From: Pelargonium cotyledonis
Taxonomy: Eukaryota; Streptophyta; Magnoliopsida; Geraniales; Geraniaceae
Assembly: GCA_036897625.1 (NCBI GenBank)
Contig: JAYMTA010000042.1
Span: forward strand, 1-57,662
Length of the DNA: 57,662 bases
Direction: 5' to 3'
Shown: positions 11,215 to 21,800 of the stretch, in pieces
How positions within the stretch are numbered: the first letter of the stretch is position 1
Layout: every line of letters starts with the position of its first letter
The notes under the pieces: model-generated
Databases searched by the model: none
Told to the model about the DNA's origin: nothing
What the model saw: the letters and a program-made list of their open reading frames with translations, nothing else
Made by a program: the position numbers and the translations under genes

Positions 11215-11580
11215 TGAGAATATCATTCTTTGCAGTTCCTGTATGCGTGCCATGTTGGAGGTCGACCATGTGCCAAATGGGCTTACGTGTACATGACACG
11301 ATTATTAAACGTGTTGGGTACTCCAACACGAACATGAAACAATTACAAAATCAATGAGCCCAAATACATAATGAGATCCTCATTCTTTGCAATTTATGTG
11401 TGCGCTGAGTTGAAGGTTGACCATGTGCTAAATGGGCCAACAAGAACATGACACGACTATCAAACGTGTTGAGTACTCCAACACGAACATGACACAATTA
11501 CTGTGCCGCGTTGAAGGTTATTCATATGCTAAATGGGAACATGTTGGACGACACAATGAGCCCAAACACACTTAATTTGT
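11215..11580. repeat. Direct repeats with CGTGTTGG/CCAACACG palindromes in intron 3
   Basis: Two similar units (about 11217-11370 and 11380-11500) and a partial third (to about 11570) share ATTCTTTGCA, GACCATGTGC-AAATGGG and AACGTGTTGRGTACTCCAAC. The last is a stem-loop: CGTGTTGG, five bases, CCAACACG. Similar CGTGTY/ACACG-rich text occurs at about 14010-14110, 16930-17060, 17540-17740, 52060-52130 and 53480-53690, so it is a dispersed family in this genome. Confidence 0.65.
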
Positions 11581-12835
11581 GTCGTGCCGCGTACTGAGAC
11601 ACGAATTGCCATTCCAAAATTTTAAATCCAAACGCTACCTCAGAAACGACAACAATGTACTTACCCGCTGCACTTGGAGCATATCACATTGCGCGAGAGG
11701 GAGAACCTCTTGGATGTCCCGAGATACATATCTTCCAACGAGGCCTTCAGCATGTAAACCGTATCCTCTCCTCGCCTTTGCCAACTTGCCGAACCGCCAC
11801 CACCTGCTCACAGATACATGTATACATGACTTTTACAAGGCCAATCTTCACAAGACACTACAAACACTAAAACCTCAAAATGATATCAATGATCTCTTAC
11901 CTCCATATTGGTTCTCGCCAAAGAAAGTTCCGAAAATATCAAATGGGTGATGGGCATGGCTGCTACCTGCCATTCCTTCCTTCAGTGCATCTTCGCCATA
12001 TTGACCGTATATCCCGCGCTTCTCAGGGTCATTCAGTACCTCATAAGCCTCAGACACCTCTTTAAACTGCAATAGTTATTGAAATGTTAAGCTCAATTAT
12101 AAAGCAATTATAGGACTAAATCATGAAACTGAAGCAAACAAACACCCAACTGTTCACAAGATTACAATAGGGCAATTGAGCTATGGGACAACGCGCGTAG
12201 GCCTAAGGGATGGACAGATGTAGCATATATAATTCAAATTCAAACTCGCGAACTCACTTGTCAAACATTACAATTTCCCTTGTAACTAAGCTATGGACAA
12301 GTAGCATAATTAAACTTCATACTTGCAAACTTACAAATTACAAGCTATAGCGAATCATCAGTATTTCTGAACAATTATTGTAATGTTTGTATGCTCTGTA
12401 TTCATTCATATAACACACAATCAACTTTTCACAAATACACACAAATTGGAAGCTATCGAGTATCGTGAATCACAATCACTGTAGCTTTGATCCGAGCACA
12501 AGATACCAAAATCAATCGTAAACAATGTGCAATCAAATCAACAAGAACAGGAAATCACCTTCTCAGGATCACCGCCCTTGTCGGAGTGGTTCTTCAACGC
12601 AGCTTTCCGGTAAGCGAACTTGATATCCTCCGGCGAAGCATTCTTCGAGACTCCGAGTATCTCATAGTACCTCGAATTGTCGCTAGTCTTCGGCGCTCTA
12701 CAAAACATCTTCTCTCAAGTCACAGATCGTTCTCGTCTTCAATATTACGGTAAATTTGACCGTTAAATCGGTTCGCGTGTCAATGGAAGTCTCAGAGGTC
12801 TGAAGGAGGTGGAGAATGAGTGCAATGCGTAAGAG

Positions 12836-12843
12836 TATTTATA
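12836..12843 (-). promoter_or_regulatory. TATA box of the DnaJ pseudogene
   Basis: TATAAATA on the minus strand, about 130 bp upstream of the ATG. It sits at the same relative place as the TATA box of the intact sister copy and is followed by a shared leader (TCAATGGAAGTCT). Confidence 0.65.
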
Positions 12844-12863
12844 GGGTACGATCTCTTGAACAA

Positions 12864-12876
12864 GATGGTTCTGGAA
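12864..12876. promoter_or_regulatory. Eroded heat-shock element of the DnaJ pseudogene
   Basis: GATggTTCtgGAA: two of three alternating NGAAN modules remain, while the first is GAT instead of GAA. The equivalent site in the sister promoter (16717-16729) is perfect. Confidence 0.6.
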
Positions 12877-12879
12877 TTT

Positions 12880-13625
12880 TGATTGTAGTAGTACAGTTAG
12901 GATTAGAGCGGGAAATACATGGTTTGTGTACGGTTAGGGTTATAATTGGAAATTTGGGTCTCGAAATTTCATACTGATTTACGCTTAAATTTAAATAAAT
13001 TGAAGTCCGACTGAATGTGATCGGAATCCAATATGAAATTCAAATTACCGCATCTCGTTGTGGTGTGTTGTGATTGGATTTTAGAGGCAACTGAGCTTGT
13101 CTGGTTTAGATTTATATATGACACAGGACCATGGTGGGTTTTGACTCGCACAAACTCGAACGAATTGAATTCAATAATTGATATTAATTGTGTTCAGAAT
13201 TGAATACTTGGAATAGAAGTAGAATTTTTTTTCCATCTAACTTTGAATCCAACCTACATGTGCTTCAAGTTTGTTCGGATTTTGAGAGTCTAGTTGGGTC
13301 GGGTCAAGTATCACTTTTTAAGTATAACACGTGTAACTTCGCCCATGCTCATCTGATCCGACGTCAAATCCAACCCTCAAAAATCAAATTCCAGGTACCC
13401 GCAAAGCTCAATTTACTATATGAAAAGAGAACAAAACCACAAATACTCGTTTAAGCATCTCATGGAAAAAGAGGTACTTGAATTATAGAATTGCAAACAC
13501 ATAGATACTATTTTCTTAGACCTAACAACTGTCAAAACAATCCCACCAGTTTCTGCTATCAACAGTTAAAAGTTCAGCTTCTGCTTCTATATTGGAAACA
13601 AAACAAAATCAAAATGAAAATGTTA
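12880..13625. other. Spacer between the two DnaJ copies
   Basis: No gene is seen. It holds the distal promoter of the pseudogene copy and the 3' flank of the intact copy; no long reading frame shows family similarity. Confidence 0.5.
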
Positions 13626-16482
13626 TCACTGCTGTGCACATTGCACCCTCTGGCCTCCTCCATGCATGTCCTCGTCTTCCTCCTCGTAAGCTTCGGCTTG
13701 AGAATGTTGTTTTCTTCGCATCTCTTCTTCGATGTTGACATCGTGAAGTGTAGTCTCCTCGCACTCGTCTAGCTCCATATCGCTCAGCTGGCTAGATTGC
13801 CTTACTGGCAGCACAGCCTCCATAGCCTTGCCCTGGTCCGGGTTTAGCGAGTCCGGGAAATCTACTGTGAAGTGGAGGTAGAGCTTGCCCTTCATAAAGG
13901 GCCTCTTGTGTAGTGGCATCCCCTCCTCGTTGATCGCTTTGTATGAATCTGTAAAGTTGATGTCAATGATAAGTTAAAGAATACGCAGGAAGTTTCACAT
14001 TTACATAAGGTGGGTTCAACACGAATATGACGTGATTGACAGAACGGGATTAGTTAGCATGTCACAAACACGATCAAGATAACCCAAAACCCACTAAAAT
14101 TTGTGTTTTTCGACACGATATGACCCAAATTAACATCCCTAGCCCAGATTCTTGTTTTATTTAACATATTGTAGTTCAAATCTAGTATATCGAAAATCAA
14201 AAAAATTTCAAATGACATGGTTTGATGTATGGCTTGATTTCGCCAAATCCAAATTCTTGTTCTACCCAAATACAAAATTTGACTCAAATTCAATTTTTCA
14301 AATGAAATCTTAACTCCCAAACAAGCCATAAGTTCAAATCTACACATACCTGGCTTCACAACTTCCCCAGGGTTTGATTTGATTAGAAGGTGCCGGCCAT
14401 CCAAGTGAGTCAACACGAATTGAAACCCGCAAAGAGCCTCAGTTAGAGAAAGAGTATGTTCCACGAATAGGTCCTCGCCTTTTCTCTTGAACTTGGGATG
14501 CTCCTTCTGCTGTAGGACAAAGACTATGTCCCCGGTGACTGTGTCAGGCTGTAACAGAACAAAATATGTTCATTAAGTCTCGTAAACAGAAATGTCAAAC
14601 TGGTTGCAGTTTAGTTTACAAGTTGGGTTACGTACCGCCTCATCGGCTTCTCCAGGGAATGTGATTTTCTGCCCATTTTGCATTCCCTTGTCCACAACTA
14701 CTTCCAAAGCTTTCTTCTCCTGCACAACTTTCTCTCCTCTGCACTGTGTGCATCGGTCCTTATCGTTGATAGTCTCTCCGGTACCCTTGCATTCATTGCA
14801 AGGGTGCTGCATCTGTTGAATCATGGATGGGCCGAGATGCCTGATTGAGACTTTCATACCGCTGCCCTGACAACCGGCACACTTCATCGAAGCTCCAGAT
14901 TTTGATCCCTTGCTGCAAATGACACGGATAATAATTAGGGTTTGGATTTTCAGTCATTTATATTACGATGCAACAGTTATGCACTCACCCACTGCACTTG
15001 GAGCATATCACATTTCGTGAAAGCGAAAGCTTCTTGGATGTCCCGAGATACAGATCCTCCAGTGAGACCTTCAGTGTATGAACCACATCCTCTCCACGCC
15101 TTTGCCTTCTTCCCCTACTGCTACCACCACCTGCTCACATACAGTTACATGAATACAAGACCAATCGTTCCAATACTATACAACACCGCAAGCACTAAAG
15201 TTTACAAATATGAAATATAATATCTTTTACCTCCAAATCCGCCCCCACCAAAGAAAGATTGGAAAATATCAAATGGGTCATGGCCACCGCCGCCACCAGC
15301 TCCCATTCCTTCCTTGAGTGCATCTTCACCATATTGATCATATATCTCACGCTTCTCAGGGTCACTCAGTACCTCATAAGCTTGGGCCAGCTCTTTGAAC
15401 TGAAACAATTATCTAGAATGTTAGGGTAAACTATAAAAACCTGAAAGCAACAACAAAATAACAAGTTTAATTGTCACTTGTCTGACATAACAAAAACCAT
15501 CTCTGTAGATATAAACCAAAACTAGGAGAAACATCATGAAACTGAACCAAATAAAACACCACTCAATAGCATTTGAATTCACACTTGGATCTCACCATTA
15601 GTGTTTCTCTAGAAACTAAGCTATGGAAAAATAGCATAACCATACCACAATACGAAACCCTGCATGGATGATCTAAAATCTTATTACAATTCTATAAAAA
15701 TCAAGTAACTGATGATTCTTCCACAGACATAAAAAAATATCCATCAGATTACAATTCTAAAAGCCAAATCTCTTCTGACCTTTAACTTTTTGCTCCTCAA
15801 TTTTCTCATCCGAATATATATACAAACTTATACTACACAAACTTTCATTTTCTGTCCCTCGATACGCAATCACCATCAACATAGGTTTGATCCAAACACA
15901 ATATACCCGAATCGACATAAACATTGAGATTACTAACAAACATAAATTTTTTTTAAGAATTGACTACAGATACCCAAATCACGCAGTCACAATCACAATC
16001 ACAATCACTGATCCGAACATAAGACACCAGAATCAGGTAAACAACGTGTAATCTCCATGTACAAATCAATGTGCCATCAGATACTAATGTAAAATCCCCA
16101 AATCCCATTTTCACCTTCAACTTTCTTCTCCTCAATTTTCTCATCGACACTCCTACCTTTTAATTTTTTTATTCCTCGGTGGCCAAAAATTAAGAATCGG
16201 CTACAGATACTCAAAACTTACGCAATCACAATCAACATAGGTTCGATCCGAACACAACATACCAGAATCGACGTAAACAATGTGCAATTAAAACGAAAAC
16301 TAACGGTTAAATAAACGGGAACACAAATTTACCTTCTCGGGATCACCTCCCTTGTCGGGATGGTTTTTGATGGCAGCTTTCCGGTAGGCCTTCTTGAGAT
16401 CCTCCGGCGAAGCATTCTTCGACACTCCAAGCACCTCGTAGTACCTCGTATTGTCGCTCTTCTTCGGCGCTCTTCCGTACAT
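13626..16482 (-). CDS. J3: DnaJ homolog, type A (ATJ2/ATJ3-type Hsp40 co-chaperone)
   Basis: Six exons (16333-16482, 15231-15399, 14989-15130, 14636-14912, 14350-14548, 13626-13948) total 1260 bp, giving 419 aa, the family's usual size. Order: J domain with intact HPD (residues 41-43), Gly/Phe-rich linker ([20 protein letters not shown]), a zinc-binding domain with four CxxCxGxG-like repeats ([24 protein letters not shown] and the exon 3/4-split first repeat), two substrate-binding beta domains ([20 protein letters not shown]) and a C-terminal CAQQ CaaX box predicted to be farnesylated. It stimulates cytosolic Hsp70 ATPase and delivers clients; the lipid may tether it to membranes. A heat-shock element and TATA box lie just upstream, predicting heat induction. 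ATJ2 and ATJ3 are too alike to choose between here. Confidence 0.96.
15860..16290. repeat. Short repeats in DnaJ intron 1
   Basis: Three copies of a ~70-bp block (GCAATCACMATCAACATAGG / GATCCRAACACAA / CCMGAATCGACRTAAACA) start near 15863, 15978 and 16222. The 45-bp CTCCTCAATTTTCTCATC block also occurs twice (about 15795 and 16129). The pseudogene sister has a single equivalent block at about 12470-12535, so this is an intronic expansion after duplication. Confidence 0.65.
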
Positions 16483-16635
16483 GTTGCCTTCTCAGATCGG
16501 TCTCGTCTTCGATTTGTTTGGGGAATTTTACCGTTGAATCGGGAACTGCAAGGTTCGTATCAATGGAAGTCTGAGAAAACGCAGTGCTCTCAGATTGTTC
16601 GCAGCAGAGAGACAGAGGCTGTGCAAGAGGCAGAG

Positions 16636-16643
16636 TATTTATA
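16636..16643 (-). promoter_or_regulatory. TATA box of the intact DnaJ gene
   Basis: TATAAATA on the minus strand, about 155 bp upstream of the ATG, with the heat-shock element 74 bp further upstream. Confidence 0.75.
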
Positions 16644-16707
16644 CGGTTGTGATCGTTACCGTCGTTGGCAACGGACGGCTGCGATTGAGTCCCGTGATGT
16701 GGCGTGA

Positions 16708-16729
16708 TTCAGGAAAGAAGGTTCTAGAA
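16708..16729. promoter_or_regulatory. Heat-shock element of the intact DnaJ gene
   Basis: GAAggTTCtaGAA (16717-16729) is a perfect three-module HSE, preceded by TTCagGAA (16708-16715). Its place upstream of a TATA box in an Hsp40 gene makes heat-shock-factor control likely. Confidence 0.8.
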
Positions 16730-16734
16730 TTTTT

Positions 16735-17774
16735 ATTTTGGTCATTTTCTTTCTTTTCTTTTCTTTTTCGGTGGAGGGCTGGCCATGGAATCGTTATTCT
16801 AGAAACTTCTTAACATCTGAGTTCAACGTTTTATTTCACACGTGCAATTTTTTGTGTTGTTAGATTCGTAAAATCTAAATAATTATAAATAAATAAATAC
16901 AAAAAAAATGATTATGTGACGAAAAGATGTGCAATTCATGTTAGTAACACGACAATAAAATAGTATATTTGAGCTCACTCATTTTATAATTGTGTCGTAT
17001 TCGTGTTGAGTTTCTAAACACGCACTCAGATTAACTACCCATGTGGTGACACGTTCGACATGCCCAACATGCACAATTAATGGTGTAATTGTTGATTAAA
17101 CATATTAACATTATTAGGATTTAAATGATCCGATGAACAAATATTTAGAGATAGGATATAAAATGAAAGCGAAATTGGACACCGAATCACGGGCAAGACA
17201 GAAGAATTTCAGTATAAATTTGGAGATATAACACTCTCTCTAATTATACAATGAGAGAATAATTAGACATCTCTCTCTTGAAACTAGGAAAAACACTCTC
17301 AAATATATTACACTCTATTGGGAGATAAACACTTGAATTGTTGTTGCTCTGGGATGAGAGAAATGGCAGAGCCAAAGCTCCCTTTTATAGGCAGAGAATT
17401 GATACTGCACAATTGGAGGATGCAGCTATATTTGACAAAAGTCATCAGCTCCTCCCTTTGTCAAAGCTATCCCACAAATTGAGGGATATGTCCCGCCACC
17501 ATTTCAACACCACAACCACATGCTTTCAACGAACATGTCAAATGTGTTAGTTCTATCATGCAGAATATTTTATCATGCTTGTGTCAATCGTGTAATGTCA
17601 TATTAACACGATTTATTTAGTTATCATGTTAAATGTGTTGTGTTAGCGTTGTATCGTGCAACACATAAACGACCATTAGTGTAACATAAACACGACACGC
17701 AGGCTAAAAGATACATGCACCAACACGCAACCCGTTGCTATTTCACTATACATCAACGCATATTTGTGTGATTA
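16735..17774. other. Repeat-rich intergenic region
   Basis: No gene is seen. Stretches of CGTGTT/AACACG-rich repeat lie at about 16930-17060 and 17540-17740. The segment 17165-17530 has CT-rich and TATA-like (CCTATAAAAGG on the minus strand) features that could be an LTR fragment but has no second copy. Confidence 0.4.
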
Positions 17775-18075
17775 CTAATGGAGGGCAAGACTTGCAACTT
17801 AGGAAGTTGGTCAGTGATATCCGAGAGCTACTGGACAGGGAATGGCAGTTGAATCTGCAATGGGAAATCGAGTAGTGGATTGTTTGGCTAACCTTGCGTG
17901 CATGAGCGGGAAGGAGCTCGAATTGTTTTCGAGTGGCTCCTATGGAAGATGCAATTGCAGCTGTAGATGATATGAATGGACGAAGTTGTTCGAGAATGAT
18001 CCTGGATGGGATTGTTGTTATGCCTATGGCTTAGTTTGTTTTTAGTTTTCCTATACCAAAAAAGAAAAAAAACGA
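17775..18075 (+). mobile_element. LINE 3' relic (RNase H tail)
   Basis: A short frame reads GNRVVDCLANLACMSGKELE, matching the end of the RNase H domain of plant L1-type non-LTR elements (a NxVADxLA motif followed by a weakly conserved tail). The frame upstream is broken by a stop just before it. An A-rich tail follows at 18057-18075, as expected for target-primed insertion on the + strand. Only the extreme 3' end survives. Confidence 0.6.
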
Positions 18076-18870
18076 TTAAAATTTTGTTTCCATACTCCTC
18101 AACAATACAAACTATCGAGTTTAGCAATACAAGGGATTCATAGAACACCTCATCATTTTGACGAAATCACATCATGCATCAAATACTCGTTGAAACTAAA
18201 GTTCCGTGACAAAATTGTAGATTGTGTTACACGCAAAAAAATGTGTGATTCTTAGTCAATGGACTATATATAACCGTGGTACGTCGTGAAAAAAAAAAAC
18301 CAACAAAATATTTATCAAAAAGAAAAAAGTAATAAAAATGTTACCTTAATGTCTTCTCTTATCGAACTAGATTTGATCGTGCAATAAAATCGACTAAAAC
18401 CCAACAACCAACAAGTACACACTCTACACCCAAAGTTGTGGCCAAAATCTATCTTGTGTGTATACATATATTGCAAATTCGAGTTGTATAATATAGAATC
18501 TATTGATTTTCAAATCGAGTTGTGTTTGTTATTGATAAATTGCTGATCAAGATGGGCAAATATGTCATCTCCAAACATACTATAAAACCCCACGAATTGT
18601 ATTTTTGCAAGTTCGAGTGACGAAAATAGGCTCGGTCAAATTCGAAAGAACCAGCTCAGATTCAGTCGATTTGATGGAAAGTCGACTCGGAAATACCAAA
18701 AATGCCGGTTCAGTAATGTAACCGGTTCGGTGGGGACACACCGATTTAGCATCCCCGTGATTGACTCCTCGGTTTCATGCATGAAAACGACCAGACGGAG
18801 ACTATACATACTAAAACTACGTCGTTTTCCACCGCTTCTCTCCCACCTTGCCGGCTCTTTTATCAATCTA
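18076..18870. other. Intergenic region and IQD promoter
   Basis: No gene up to about 18800. A TATA-like CTATACATA at about 18802 precedes the purine-rich leader of the IQD gene. Confidence 0.45.
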
Positions 18871-18879
18871 GACAGAGAA

Positions 18880-21800
18880 AGTGACTAGCAGACAACGAAG
18901 AAGAAAGCTAGAGAGAGAAAGTGCGTGTTGTTCGCTTCGATGATTGGAGATTCTGATAATCTCGAAAGTTGAATTTGGAAAGGAAGAGACGTTGATGTTT
19001 TGACTCCTCGCAGATCCACAGTTCTAAAGGTATCGCAATCGCATTTTTGCCTATTCTCTTTGTTCACTGTGTTCGTTTCTGCATTGCTTGAAATTTCTGG
19101 TGATTTGAGCTGCTGGACCTCGCGATCGGTTGATCTGGTTCGATTTTACCTATTTGGTTAATTTCTGGCTGTGAATTTGGCAATTATGTGGTTTTGATTC
19201 GGTCTTTGCATTTTTGTTAACCTTTGACTTGCAATTGAGTTTGTTTTTTGGGGTGAAAAATCGATTGTGTGAACAGTTGAGGTCAGGAGCATTGGTTGTT
19301 TATGACATTACTGTCATTTTTTTTAGCTCTTGAGGTTAGATTGAGATGCAATTCTATATTTGGAAATTATGAGATCTTTAGTCTGTCACTATATAAGAGA
19401 TTATGGCTATTTATGATAATCTACTGTGTATTTGTGCTCTTTGATTGAGTCTGGTTCTGGTTCTGGTTCTGTGTGCTTGGAATTTTGCAATTTTGTTTAC
19501 ATGGTTGGTTTATGAGGTTGAAGATATGGGAGGATCACATTGCTGTTATCAGTATCAGTTTGTTTAAATCTGCTGAAATTTTTGGAGTGAATTTATGCAT
19601 TCTTAGTTCTGTGTCAGCTTGCAATTGTAATTTATGTTTTCAGTGGGTGAGTAGCAGCAATGTCAGCATGTGAGTCTCTGTTTTAGGAGTTGCTGATGCT
19701 ACTAAATTTTGTAGAGGATAAATTAACCAATTCCTGCAGAACATAGGACTATAGGAGGGCAAGAGTTTGGTTGCGTTTTTAAAATCGGAACTCATATTCA
19801 AAGACCTTTGTGAGGAATGAACAGGTGTAGATTCTGTTGATTATGTCTTGACGTTCAGCCAACTGTGGATCAGAAAATCCACACTACTTGTGCTCATGCT
19901 GAACCCATGAAAAATTATTCACTTGATATCCAATAGGACATTTAGACATGGTATAATGATTAATTAATAGCTAAACTATAATATTAAATAGGATAAGGGA
20001 TTGTCCATCTTCTTAATGTACAATGGATATGGTCCTCACAATTCTATAATGTCACTTGCATAAAGTTTCTCCTCTGAAAGTGCTATAATTTGATACATCT
20101 CTGGAATATGTTAACTGATAGAGTAGCCAAGTTCATTTTCAAGACTGAAGCATCATCTTAGACTCTTAGTTGCAATTATGTATCTCAATATTTATACGTT
20201 AAGGTAGTTGGTGGATTATGTATTTATTACAGTGTATCGGTGTCCTTGCTATAGCTATATCTGAACCTGTGCCCTTAGAAAAAAAAAAACAAAGATTATG
20301 AGTTTCTTCATTTAATGTAATGCTATTTTACATCTTAATTATTTTGCTTTTAGATAAAGGGCTTGTAGTATCTTATTTTCAGTTGCTTTATCAGTATGAT
20401 ATTATTTCAGACACAAATTATCAAACTTGTTTCTTTCATTATCAGTCTTCTACCGTTGATAAAGTTATAGTAAAGAGTAGAACATCTTACCTTATTGTTA
20501 TTTATAAACTTTTCTCTGGCAGTTTTTTCTTTATTTGCTGACCTCACTGAGGCTATGGGCGTATCGGGAAAATGGATTAAAGCCTTGGTTGGATTAAAGA
20601 AATCAGAAAAATCACCATCGTCGGAGAATAATGGAAGTGTAGGTTTTACTTTCCCTTTTGTATGCTATTTAATTTTTCTGATTTTTTTTATCTTATTTAA
20701 AAAAAATTGAAATTAGTATTGTCACATGTACTCAACTAGCCTTCAGTTATTTACTATCCTAATGTTATGGCCTAAAATGAGATTTCTAATGCAAATTATC
20801 TAACTTATCTTGAAGATATGGGTGAATACAGTATTTGTTAGTACTATACTAGTATACTTGCATATAGGTTGGTGTACATATGCTCACAACCTTCCAAAGA
20901 AAAAAACAAATAAGAATTACACATTTCCTTTTCAATTGGCAGCAGAGATCTAATTTAGTTTTTCTACAATTCTTTTAAAAAAATGGTATGATTAGGTTTC
21001 TGGGAGTGGAGATGCATGTTATAGTTTCAAGTGTCTGTGCACTTGTTAAAGTTAAATGCTTCATACCTTTTAGTTAATAGTGAGAAGTTCAATCCATTTG
21101 TTGCAGAAATCAGCTACTAGCAAGTCTCGACATCGAAGAAAGCATTCTATTGAGATTAATACTGATAAGCTTCAAGATGAGTTAAATCAAAATGTGAATC
21201 CAACAGTTGGAGATACCAATAGTTCTTCAATCACCGATGCTGTTGCTTCACCATCAATCACACTTCAAGTGCAAGATACGACTCAAAATCAACAAATTCT
21301 GAGAGAAGATTGGGCTGCAACACGCATCCAAACTGCTTTTCGAGGCTTCCTGGTATTGGTTGCTCTCTGTCATCTTGTAGTTGTATATTGTTGGTGCCTG
21401 CATTTTTTAGTTAAAGGTGCACCTGCGATCAATCTTCTTTTCCTTAAATTCACATGTTACTATTAATATTGTTCAACGCCATGTCCAGTGTTTTATTCCT
21501 GAATCCTTATCCTTCCTCCTTCTTTAGCCTTTGATAGTAATCATGCCCATGAATAATTTAATTCAACCTAAACTTATTTTTTCAACAGTTTGTCATGGAA
21601 GTACATATGCAATATAAGTTAGTTATTTGCGTTCTTTGAACTACTTAATTAATACTTGTCCTATCCTTTCTAAGGTTGACTGTAGCTTTCTTGAAATTTA
21701 TCAGGCTAGAAGAGCGCTACGGGCTTTGAAAGGACTGGTGAGACTTCAAGCCCTTGTCAGAGGCCATGCAGTAAGAAAGCAAGCTGCAATAACTCTTCGC

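Larger units (their letters stand above)
9857..12708 (-). pseudogene. Type-A DnaJ (ATJ2/ATJ3-type) tandem copy, degenerating
   Basis: Same six-exon plan as the neighbour at 13.6-16.5 kb: 12559-12708, 11901-12066, 11665-11803, 10858-11120, 10571-10769 and 9857-10164. Splice sites are all GT-AG. Two lesions stand out. In the J domain the invariant HPD (residues 41-43) reads HSD (CAC TCC GAC), which in known J proteins abolishes Hsp70 stimulation. In exon 4, two bases are missing after the last zinc-finger repeat (near 10951-10957, GAGAGTT against GAGAAAGTT in the sister), shifting the frame to a stop about 20 codons on. Exon 4 also lacks four codons of the [12 protein letters not shown] stretch. 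The rest remains readable to a CAQQ farnesylation box, so inactivation looks recent. A truncated J plus zinc-finger product cannot be excluded. Confidence 0.85.
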
